Source: Paractinoplanes pyxinae (GTDB lineage Bacteria > Actinomycetota > Actinomycetes > Mycobacteriales > Micromonosporaceae). Taken from it: DNA of 64,000 nucleotides. The stretch lies in assembly GCF_026626335.1 (NCBI RefSeq), contig NZ_JAPNTZ010000017.1, positions 62,001 to 126,000 of the forward strand, given 5' to 3'. Below, piece by piece: positions 1 through 8,386 of the stretch. Each line of letters begins with the position of its first letter. Position 1 is the first letter of the stretch. A model generated the notes under the pieces. The model ran no database searches. It was not told where the DNA came from and saw only the letters and a list, made by a program, of their open reading frames with translations. Made by a program: the position numbers and the translations under genes.

Positions 1-75
1 CCCACGCCGTCCGGCGTCGGCGACCGCCCCCGTGATCACGTCGCGGCTCTTGGTGGTCAAACGTTCGGCGTTCAT
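1..75 (-). CDS. clpB: ATP-dependent chaperone ClpB, N-terminal fragment (runs off the window)
   Basis: Only the first 25 codons are inside the window; the rest lies to the left of base 1. Translation from the ATG at 75 on the minus strand gives MNAERLTTKSRDVITGA and onward, which matches the start of the Clp N-domain in actinobacterial ClpB disaggregases. ClpB is a hexameric AAA+ ATPase that pulls polypeptides out of aggregates and hands them to DnaK/DnaJ/GrpE. A purine-rich ribosome site (AGGGGAG) lies just upstream, and an HspR-type HAIR operator lies 29 bp upstream of the start codon. That operator and the nearby hspR-containing dnaK operon support the call. With so little sequence visible, the name depends on the N-terminal match plus the regulatory context. 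Confidence 0.72.
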   Translation of the reverse strand, partial: MNAERLTTKSRDVITGAVADAGRRG

Positions 76-103
76 GTGCTCCCCTGATCGAACCCGACCG
101 AGA

Positions 104-124
104 CTTGAGCGTACTCAACTCAAC
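104..124 (-). promoter_or_regulatory. HAIR operator (HspR site) in the clpB promoter
   Basis: CTTGAGC-N7-ACTCAAC matches the HspR-associated inverted repeat consensus CTTGAGT-N7-ACTCAAG with one change in each arm. Read on the minus strand it directly follows a plausible -10 hexamer TAGAGT, which sits 17 bp from a TTGTCG -35. HspR bound here would block clpB transcription. The divergent MFS gene starts about 94 bp away, so an effect on it is possible but less likely. Confidence 0.8.
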
Positions 125-217
125 TCTATGCCGGGGCCGCCACCGCGACAACGTCAGGTCGTGATGGTGGCCACGAGCCCCGGCAACGAGGGCGGACCAC
201 CCGTAACGTAGGGAATC

Positions 218-1444
218 ATGGCCGTTCCACCGACGGCGCACGGCTCGATGTCGCGGCGCCTGCTCCCGCTCGCCCTCATCTTCATCGCCGTCGGGATAGG
301 CACCTCGTTCGTCGGGCCGTTTATGGCCCTGTTCCTCAGCGACGGCGTGCACGCCGGCCCGCTCAAGACCACGATCTTCCTGATCGTCGCGCCGCTCTCC
401 GGCGTGGTCGTGTCGTGGCTGGTCGGGCGGCTGTCCGACCGTCGTCCCATCCGCCGCAAGCTGCTGCTGTCGGCCGCGCTGGCCGGCATGGCCGGGGCGG
501 TGCTGACCGCCTTCGTGCGCGACTACTGGGTGTTGCTCGCGGTCACCGTCACGCTGACGTCGCTGGCCGGGGCCCTTTTCCCGCAGAGCTTCGCGTACGC
601 CCGGCAGGTGCTGCAGCAGGGCGACCCCAGCCGAGCAGCCATGGGCATCAGCACGTTGCGCATGCTGTTCTCAGTCGCCTGGGTGGCCGGGCCCCCGCTG
701 GCCGCGCTCCTGCTCGCCCAGCGCGGCTTCGCCTACACGTACGGCCTGGTCGCGATCATGTACGGGCTGGCCGCGGTGATCGTCTACCGCTGGCTGCCCG
801 AGGTCACCGCGCCGGCCGGTCACACCGAGCAGGTCGAGGCGGACGTGCCCGAGGCGCCCCGGTCGGCCATCTTCCTGCTGGTCGCCGGGTTCACCGTCGT
901 GCAGACCGCGATGACGCTGGGCGTGCAGGCGATGCCGCTGTTCGTCAGCACCGAGCTGGGCGGCTCGGTGAGCGGGGCCGGCCTGATCCTGGGGCTGTGC
1001 GCGGCCCTCGAGATCCCGCTGCTGCTCGGCTTCGGCGTGCTCGGCGCCCGGCTGCCGCTGCGCTCGCTCATCCTCGTCGGCGTGGTCTTCGGCATCGCGT
1101 ACCAGGCGGTCGCGGTCACCGCCGGCTCGGTGTGGGTGCTGGCGGCGGCCCAGCTGCTCAACGCCGCGTTCATCGCGGCCGTCGGGGGCCTCAGCATCAC
1201 GTACATGCAGGACCTGATGCCCGGTCACCACGGGCGGGCCACCACCATGGTCACCAACACCTTCCCGATCGGCCAGATCCTTGCCGCGCCGGCGTTCGGC
1301 CTGGCCCAGCAGTTCGACTACCGGCTCGCGTACGGGATCAATTTGGGCCTGTCCGTGCTGGGGCTGCTGCTGATCCTGGCCGCCCGTACGAAGCGGCGTG
1401 TCCCGGAAGAGCGGCGTGAGGCCATGCTGAGCGGAAGCGTGTGA
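218..1444 (+). CDS. MFS transporter, Set-type sugar efflux family
   Basis: This 408-aa protein has twelve hydrophobic segments arranged in two halves, separated by a charged loop around residues 190-210. The loop after helix 2 carries the MFS signature GRLSDRRPIRR. The stretch FPQSFAYARQVL followed by an RMLFSVAWVAGPPL segment resembles the SetA/SetB proton-driven sugar efflux subfamily, so export of sugars or sugar-like compounds at the cell membrane is the best guess. The start could be ATG 218 or ATG 248 (MSRRLLPLAL), the latter closer to helix 1. The ribosome site is weak (AGGGA). It is divergent from clpB and followed 13 bp later by a TrkA-C gene. The substrate cannot be told from sequence. 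Confidence 0.75.
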   Translation: MAVPPTAHGSMSRRLLPLALIFIAVGIGTSFVGPFMALFLSDGVHAGPLKTTIFLIVAPLSGVVVSWLVGRLSDRRPIRRKLLLSAALAGMAGAVLTAFVRDYWVLLAVTVTLTSLAGALFPQSFAYARQVLQQGDPSRAAMGISTLRMLFSVAWVAGPPLAALLLAQRGFAYTYGLVAIMYGLAAVIVYRWLPEVTAPAGHTEQVEADVPEAPRSAIFLLVAGFTVVQTAMTLGVQAMPLFVSTELGGSVSGAGLILGLCAALEIPLLLGFGVLGARLPLRSLILVGVVFGIAYQAVAVTAGSVWVLAAAQLLNAAFIAAVGGLSITYMQDLMPGHHGRATTMVTNTFPIGQILAAPAFGLAQQFDYRLAYGINLGLSVLGLLLILAARTKRRVPEERREAMLSGSV

Positions 1445-1457
1445 CGCCTGCGTTACC

Positions 1458-1964
1458 GTGGTGATCGTGCGTGTACGGGTGGAACAGACTCCGCTGCCGG
1501 GAATCGGTGTCCGGCATGACCTGGTGACGTCGTCCGGGCGTACGGTCGGCGTCGTCTCACACCGCAACGGCCGCCGTGACCTGGTGCTCTACGACGTCGA
1601 CGACCCCGACTCGTGTCTCGCCTCGATCCCGCTGACCGACGACGAGGCCGAGGCCCTGGCCGACGTGCTCGGCGCCTCGCTCATGCTGGGTCAGCTGGCC
1701 GGGCTCCGGCAGCAGGTGGGCGGCCTGCTCACCGAGCAGATCGCCCTGCCCGCCGGCTCGCCCTTCGTGCGGCGCAAGCTGGGTGAGACCCGCACGCGTA
1801 CGCGCACCGGCGCCTCGATCGTGGCGGTGATGCGCGACCGTGAGGTCATTGCCTCGCCCGGCCCCGAGTTCGTCTTCGAGGCGAACGACGTGGTGGTCGC
1901 GGTCGGCACCCGCCAGGGTCTGGACGGCGTGACCGCCATCCTGGCCGGCGACACCGACGACTGA
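1458..1964 (+). CDS. TrkA-C domain regulatory subunit of a cation:proton antiporter (KhtT-like)
   Basis: This is a 168-aa soluble protein. Its N-terminal half (VEQTPLPGIGVRHDL) is the typical start of actinobacterial antiporter regulatory subunits. Its C-terminal half, about residues 90-165, is a TrkA-C/RCK-C ligand-binding fold with the usual GASIVAVMRD and NDVVVAVGTRQGL strands. In Bacillus, KhtT binds nucleotides and controls the KhtU K+/H+ antiporter. Here the antiporter gene follows after 40 bp, so the same arrangement is likely. Several in-frame GTG codons crowd the start (1458, 1461, 1467), and 1467 would give the family-like VRVRVEQ start. The role is inferred from family and context. 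Confidence 0.82.
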   Translation: MVIVRVRVEQTPLPGIGVRHDLVTSSGRTVGVVSHRNGRRDLVLYDVDDPDSCLASIPLTDDEAEALADVLGASLMLGQLAGLRQQVGGLLTEQIALPAGSPFVRRKLGETRTRTRTGASIVAVMRDREVIASPGPEFVFEANDVVVAVGTRQGLDGVTAILAGDTDD

Positions 1965-2004
1965 ACCTCCCCGCGGCGGAAAACCCCAGAGGAAGATCAG
2001 TTAA

Positions 2005-3213
2005 GTGCACGAGACGACGATCCTCCTGATCGAGGTCGGCGCCCTGCTTTTCGCTCTGGGCATGCTCGGCCGGTTGGGCCGGCGCTTCGGGCTGTCGCCG
2101 ATCCCGCTCTATCTGCTGGCCGGCCTGGCGTTCGGGCACGGCGGGTTCGTGCCGCTCTCGGCCAGCGAGGAGTTCATCGAGATCGGCGCCTCCATCGGCG
2201 TGATCCTGCTGCTGGTCATGCTCGGCCTCGAGTACTCGGCGGGTGAGCTGGTCGGCAATCTGCGCGCCGCCGCCCCGGCCGGGTTGCTGGACGCGGTGTT
2301 CAACGCTCTGCCCGGGGCCGGGTTCGCGTTCCTGATGGGCTGGGACTGGCAGGCCGCACTGGTGCTGGCCGGCATCACCTGGGTCTCGTCCTCGGGCGTG
2401 ATCGCCAAGGTGCTCGGCGACCTGGGCCGGCTCGGTAACCGCGAGACGCCGGTGATCCTCTCGGTGCTGGTCATCGAGGACCTGGCGATGGCCTTCTACC
2501 TGCCCCTGGTCACCGCCGTGCTGGCCGGGGTGGGCCTGATCGGCGGGGCCAAGGCCCTCGGCGTCGCGGTCGTGACCGTGGTGGCGGTGCTGGTCGTGGC
2601 CATCCGCTACGGCCGCCAGATCAGCGCCCTCATCTCGGCCAAGGACGCCGAGGCGCTGCTGCTGGGCGTCCTCGGGCTGACGTTGTTCGTGGCCGGCGTG
2701 GCCGAAGAGCTCAACGTGTCGGCCGCGGTCGGCGCGTTCCTGGTCGGCATCGCGATCTCCGGCCCGGTCGCCCACCACGCCACTCAGATGTTGTCGCCGC
2801 TGCGCGACCTGTTCGCGGCGGTCTTCTTCGTCTTCTTCGGCCTCTCCACCGACCCGGCCGACATGCCGCCCGTCCTGCTGCCGGCGCTGGGCCTGGCCGT
2901 GATCACGATGCTGACCAAGGTGGCCACTGGTTACTTCGCGGCCCAGCGGGCGGGCATCGCCGTGCCCGGACGGCTGCGGGCCGGGCTGGCGCTGATGCCG
3001 CGCGGCGAGTTCTCGATCGTCATCGCCGGGCTGGCCGTCGCCTCGGGAGTCGAGCCTGGATTAGCCCCCCTTGCCACGGCGTACGTGCTAATTACCGTCG
3101 TGTCCGGTCCGCTGCTCGCTCGGCTGCCCGACTACGACTGGTTCAAGGCTTTTATTCGCCGCTGGCGGCAGCCGTCGCCACCCCCGGTGCAGCCCTTGAT
3201 CGCCGAGGACTGA
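2005..3213 (+). CDS. CPA2-family cation:proton antiporter (KhtU/KefB-like membrane subunit)
   Basis: This 402-aa integral membrane protein has about 12 hydrophobic helices and little else. The segments GRRFGLSPIPLYLLAGLAFG, SSGVIAKVLGDLG and GVAEELNVSAAVGAFLVG are typical of the CPA2 Na+/H+ or K+/H+ exchanger fold. The C-terminal nucleotide-binding TrkA-N domain found in KefB/KefC is absent; the TrkA-C domain is instead supplied by the separate upstream gene, as in KhtTU. The start is GTG at 2005, preceded by GAGGAAG at a 9-nt spacing. Likely function is electroneutral K+ (or Na+) for H+ exchange in pH and osmotic control. Ion choice is not visible in the sequence. Confidence 0.85.
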   Translation: MHETTILLIEVGALLFALGMLGRLGRRFGLSPIPLYLLAGLAFGHGGFVPLSASEEFIEIGASIGVILLLVMLGLEYSAGELVGNLRAAAPAGLLDAVFNALPGAGFAFLMGWDWQAALVLAGITWVSSSGVIAKVLGDLGRLGNRETPVILSVLVIEDLAMAFYLPLVTAVLAGVGLIGGAKALGVAVVTVVAVLVVAIRYGRQISALISAKDAEALLLGVLGLTLFVAGVAEELNVSAAVGAFLVGIAISGPVAHHATQMLSPLRDLFAAVFFVFFGLSTDPADMPPVLLPALGLAVITMLTKVATGYFAAQRAGIAVPGRLRAGLALMPRGEFSIVIAGLAVASGVEPGLAPLATAYVLITVVSGPLLARLPDYDWFKAFIRRWRQPSPPPVQPLIAED

Positions 3214-3340
3214 CGCCGAGGCTGCTCAAAGCTACTGACCGGTATCCGATTGTGAGCTTCCGACACTTTCGCGGGACAAGCTCGGCGCGCTAGTTTCCCC
3301 TGCGACAACTACGTGTTAACGGACTTTCTCGGGCGGCGAC

Positions 3341-3790
3341 GTGACAGTGCGTGAGTCGACTTTTTTCGGGTTCGCCAATCCGGTCGATCCTCGGCCGGAA
3401 GAGCTGCAGGCGTGGGCGTATCACCCAGAGGCAGTGCCTCTCAGCAGCATGCCCCCCGATTGGGATCTGCTGATTTCCGGCGACGTTCTCGCGCCGACGC
3501 TCTTCGAGCTGGCCATGGACAGGCAGTGTCCGGCCCGCCGCTTCGCCCAGCACTGCATGTACATCTACGCCGCCGACGGCGTCCGCCAGAACGCGTCCGG
3601 CCAGCGTAAGCGCCGGCTCAAGAAGTTCGTCGAGCGGGCCGAAGAGGTCGGCGACGAGCCCATGTCGATCTGGGCGCACAACTGCCGGGTGCTGATGAGC
3701 CGCCCCGAGATCTTCGACTACTCCGACTGGATCGAGGGCGGCCTGGTCCGCTACCCCCGCCGGTTGGGCCTGTTCAACAACCGGCGGTAA
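3341..3790 (+). CDS. Conserved hypothetical protein, 149 aa
   Basis: I do not recognise this family. The product is soluble, with no signal peptide or membrane helix. It is rich in aromatic and charged residues (PPDWDLLISGD, YIYAADGVRQNASGQRKRRLKKFVERAEE, DYSDWIEGGLVRYPRR). The mixture of long charged helices and conserved-looking Trp/Tyr positions, together with normal G/C-ending codons, argues for a real gene. The start is GTG 3341; no strong ribosome site precedes it. It stands alone after the antiporter, 127 bp downstream, and faces hspR across a long hairpin. A Micromonosporaceae-specific protein of unknown function is the safest description. Confidence 0.6.
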   Translation: MTVRESTFFGFANPVDPRPEELQAWAYHPEAVPLSSMPPDWDLLISGDVLAPTLFELAMDRQCPARRFAQHCMYIYAADGVRQNASGQRKRRLKKFVERAEEVGDEPMSIWAHNCRVLMSRPEIFDYSDWIEGGLVRYPRRLGLFNNRR

Positions 3791-3830
3791 TGCGGTAATT
3801 CTGCGCTCGATCGCGCGTGCGCCGCTGGTG

Positions 3831-3897
3831 GTTGATGAGTTCGGGCACCGCCCATCGACGACTTCGTCGGCGGTGGGTGGCGCCCGAACTCATCAAC
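3831..3897. terminator. Long perfect-armed hairpin between convergent genes
   Basis: The outer arms, 16 nt each, are perfectly complementary (3831-3846 GTTGATGAGTTCGGGC and 3882-3897). The inner part continues as a partly paired stem and closes with CGACGA-CT-TCGTCG. It lies between the hypothetical gene at 3341-3790 and the end of hspR at 3916, so it could terminate transcription from both sides. There is no U-tract, as is common in actinobacteria. It could instead be a dispersed repeat element. Confidence 0.65.
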
Positions 3898-3915
3898 GCG
3901 GCAACGCGCTCCTCG

Positions 3916-4350
3916 CTAACGGTCGGCAGCACGCCGGGGGCGCCACACGACCAGCGCGGTCGAGGGGCGTTCCTGGCGCACGAGGTCGCCTCGGGCGTAC
4001 GGGCTCTCGAGGTGAGCGAGCCGGGTGTACGCGTCGCTGAGCTCGTCCTCGAGCTCTCGCACCCGCTGCTGCAGGTCGCCCACCAGCTGCTCGAGTCCGA
4101 TGATGCGCTTGATGCCGGCCAGGTTGACGCCTTCCTCCTGGCTGAGTTTCTGCACCTCGCGCAGCAGCGCGACGTCCCGTTCGCTGTAGCGGCGCCCGCC
4201 GCCGCCGGCCCGGCCGGGCTGCACAAGCCCGAGCCGGTCGTACTGGCGGAGTGTCTGCGGGTGCATCCCGGCCAGGCGAGCCGCAACCGAGATGATCAGG
4301 ACCTTCGCGTCGGAGGACTGCTCGACCGAGATGCTGATCTCCTCATGCAT
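3916..4350 (-). CDS. hspR: Heat-shock repressor HspR (MerR family)
   Basis: This is a 144-aa MerR-type regulator. Residues 15-85 form a winged helix-turn-helix with the HspR hallmark ISVAARLAGMHPQTLRQYDRLGLVQPGR. A coiled-coil dimerisation helix follows at about 90-120 (LEQLVGDLQQRVRELEDELSDAY). HspR binds HAIR operators, uses DnaK as co-repressor, and so shuts off the chaperone genes when DnaK is free. It is the last gene of the dnaK-grpE-dnaJ-hspR operon, 26 bp after dnaJ, with a strong GGGAGG ribosome site. Matching operators are seen at the dnaK promoter and upstream of clpB in this window, so autoregulation through the operon promoter is expected. Confidence 0.95.
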   Translation of the reverse strand: MHEEISISVEQSSDAKVLIISVAARLAGMHPQTLRQYDRLGLVQPGRAGGGGRRYSERDVALLREVQKLSQEEGVNLAGIKRIIGLEQLVGDLQQRVRELEDELSDAYTRLAHLESPYARGDLVRQERPSTALVVWRPRRAADR

Positions 4351-4376
4351 GATCCACCTCCCTAGTCGTCACTGAC

Positions 4377-5579
4377 CTAAACGTTCCGGCGCACCCGAGC
4401 CTCGAGCCGCTCCCGCCCGGCGGGCGGGGTCAGCTTGGCGAACCGCTCCAGCGCGTCCCGGGCCTCCCCCGTGACGCCACCCGGCATCTGCACGTCGACC
4501 GTGACGATCAGGTCGCCGGGTGGTCCGTCCTTGCGTGTCACTCCCTTGCCGCGCGCCCGCAACTTACGGCCGCTCGGCGTGCCCGGCGGCACCCGCAGGG
4601 TGACCGGGCCGTCCAGCGTCGGCACCCGCAGATCGGTGCCCAGCACCGCCTCGGCAATGGTGACCGGCACAACCAGGGTCAGGTCATCGCCCGTACGCCC
4701 GAACAACTCGTCCGGTCGCACCATGACCTGCACGAACAGGTCACCCGCGGGACCGCCACGGTCGCCCGGCTCGCCCCGGCCGCTCAGCCGGATGCGCTGA
4801 CCGTCGGCCACCCCGGCCGGGAAGCGGACGTTGATCGTGCGGTTCTTGGTGACCCCGCCGGTGCCCCGGCACTCGGTGCACTTCTGGTCGACGATCGTGC
4901 CCGCGCCCTGGCAGTCGCGGCAGGGCTCGGAGAAGCTGAACGATCCCTGGTTGCGCGAGATCAGGCCGCTGCCCTGGCACTGCGGACAGGTCCGCGGCGA
5001 GGTGCCGGGCTTGGCGCCACTGCCGTGGCAGACCTCGCACTCGCCGGCCGAGCGCAGCGTCAACGGCAGCGTCGTGCCCTTGACCGCCTGCGCGAAGTCG
5101 AGCGTCACCTCGGTCTCGACATCGCGGCCGCGACGCGGACCGCCTCGTCGGGCGGCGCCACCGCCAGGCCCGCCGCCCGAGAATATCGAGCTGAATATGT
5201 CCGAGAAGCCCGCGCCGCCGAACCGGCGGTCGCCGGCCGCGCCGCCCGCCGCACCGGCCCCGCTGAACCCGCCGAACAGGTCGGACGGGTCGAACTGGGT
5301 GCCGCCGGCGCCGGACCGGGCGCCCCGGCGGAAAGCGCCCGAGCCGAACAGCGAGCGCATCTCGTCGTACTCTTTGCGCTTCTTGTCGTCCGAGAGCACG
5401 TCGTACGCCTCGGAGGCGGCCTTGAACTTCTCTTCCGCTTCCTTGTTCCCGGGATTGCGGTCCGGGTGGAGGTCACGGGCAAGCTTGCGGTAGGCCTTCT
5501 TGATCTCTTCGGTCGGAGCGGACTTGGGCACGCCGAGAACGGCATAGAAGTCCTTCTCGAGCCAGTCCTTCGAGCTCAT
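4377..5579 (-). CDS. dnaJ: Chaperone protein DnaJ
   Basis: This is a 400-aa co-chaperone that stimulates DnaK ATPase and delivers unfolded clients. Domains in order: J domain at about 8-75 with the HPD motif at 38-40; a Gly/Phe-rich linker at about 78-150; a zinc-binding region with four CxxCxGxG-type motifs (CEVCHGSG, CPQCQGSG, CRDCQGAG, CTECRGTG); and the C-terminal client-binding domain. All four zinc motifs are intact, so this is a full type I DnaJ. The N-terminal extension SSKDWLEKDFYAVLGV is typical of actinobacterial DnaJ1. It sits between grpE (67 bp upstream, with a strong hairpin in the gap) and hspR. Confidence 0.97.
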   Translation of the reverse strand: MSSKDWLEKDFYAVLGVPKSAPTEEIKKAYRKLARDLHPDRNPGNKEAEEKFKAASEAYDVLSDDKKRKEYDEMRSLFGSGAFRRGARSGAGGTQFDPSDLFGGFSGAGAAGGAAGDRRFGGAGFSDIFSSIFSGGGPGGGAARRGGPRRGRDVETEVTLDFAQAVKGTTLPLTLRSAGECEVCHGSGAKPGTSPRTCPQCQGSGLISRNQGSFSFSEPCRDCQGAGTIVDQKCTECRGTGGVTKNRTINVRFPAGVADGQRIRLSGRGEPGDRGGPAGDLFVQVMVRPDELFGRTGDDLTLVVPVTIAEAVLGTDLRVPTLDGPVTLRVPPGTPSGRKLRARGKGVTRKDGPPGDLIVTVDVQMPGGVTGEARDALERFAKLTPPAGRERLEARVRRNV

Positions 5580-5603
5580 CCCGCCTCCCTCCTCCTGCGG
5601 CAG

Positions 5604-5634
5604 GTCCCGCCCGCCGCGAGGCGGCGGGCGGGAC
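5604..5634 (-). promoter_or_regulatory. Intra-operon hairpin between grpE and dnaJ
   Basis: A perfect 14-bp G+C stem (5604-5617 with 5621-5634) closed by the 3-nt loop GAG fills the grpE-dnaJ gap. It ends 24 nt before the dnaJ start. Such a stem can act as a partial terminator or as an mRNA processing or stability element. Either would make DnaK/GrpE more abundant than DnaJ/HspR. No U-tract follows on the minus strand. The structure is seen directly; its role is inferred. Confidence 0.7.
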
Positions 5635-5646
5635 GAACGTGTGAGA

Positions 5647-6284
5647 TCACTCCGGGTCGGCCACCGCGACCATGGCCGGTCGCAGCAGCCGCTCGCCCAG
5701 CGTGTAGCCGCGGCGCATGACCTCGACGCAGGTCGGCTCGGTGACGTCGGCCGACGTCTGGTGAGCGACCGCCTCGTGGCGGTTGGGGTCGAACGCGTCG
5801 CCCTTCTCGCCGAAGGCCACGAGCCCGAGCTTGCCGGTCGCCGCGGTCAGCGACTCGGCCACCGAGGCGAACGGGCCGGCCAGGTCGCCGTGCTCGCGTG
5901 CCCGGTCGATGTCGTCGAGCACCGGCAGCAGCGCGGTCAGAACCTGACCGGTGGTCTGCTCGGCCGCCGCCCCCCGGTCGCGGTCGACCCGCTTGCGGTA
6001 GTTGGCGTACTCGGCGGTCACCCGCTGCAGGTCGTGCGTGCGCTCCTCCAGCTCGGTGCGCAGGGCTTCGAGCTCCGCGCCCAGAGCGGGCTTGGGCTCC
6101 TCTTCGGTCTGCTTCTCTTCTTCCACCTCGGGAGCCACCTCCTCCTCGGGCTCGGACGCCCGGTGGGCGCCGACCGTGGCCTTGCCCTTGGCCGTGGGGG
6201 CCTTGGACTCAGGGTCGATCTTGCGTCGATCCCGGATGACGACCCGCTCGGTCGCCTGACCGTCGTTCTCGTCGTCCGTGGCGG

Positions 6285-6288
<4 letters not shown>
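5647..6288 (-). CDS. grpE: Nucleotide exchange factor GrpE
   Basis: This 213-aa protein exchanges ADP for ATP on DnaK. The first 70 residues are acidic and disordered. A long helix follows at about 70-130 (LEALRTELEERTHDLQRVTAEYANYRKR), then the beta-domain containing GDAFDPNRHEAV and the family-typical ending VMRRGYTLGERLLRPAMVAVA. Its ATG overlaps the dnaK stop codon by 4 nt, so the two are translationally coupled. A hairpin lies between its stop and dnaJ. Confidence 0.97.
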
Positions 6289-8177
<1,889 letters not shown>

Positions 8178-8210
8178 GGTTGTTTCCTCGCTTCGGGGTT
8201 GCTCAGAAAG

Positions 8211-8257
8211 GTTGAGTGCAACGGACTCAATGATGCCACGGGCGTGCACATCGTCAA
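8211..8257 (-). promoter_or_regulatory. dnaK promoter with HAIR operator
   Basis: On the minus strand a -35 TTGACG (8252-8257) is followed after 17 bp by a -10-like ATCATT (8229-8234). The HAIR repeat GTTGAGT-N7-ACTCAAT, at 8211-8231, overlaps the -10 and the expected start point, which is the arrangement needed for steric repression by HspR. The arms match the consensus CTTGAGT-N7-ACTCAAG except for the outermost base on each side. A further TTGAGT-like half site is present at 8265-8270. Confidence 0.82.
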
Positions 8258-8386
8258 GTCGAAGTTGAGTCGCCCGGACGCAACTGCGGTCGTTCACCGC
8301 GGCGTCAGCAGTTCGGTAGATACCTGTCCGGTCACGGCATACCGGCACCTGTTGTCCTGCATGCATAGATCGGGCACTCTTTAGCC

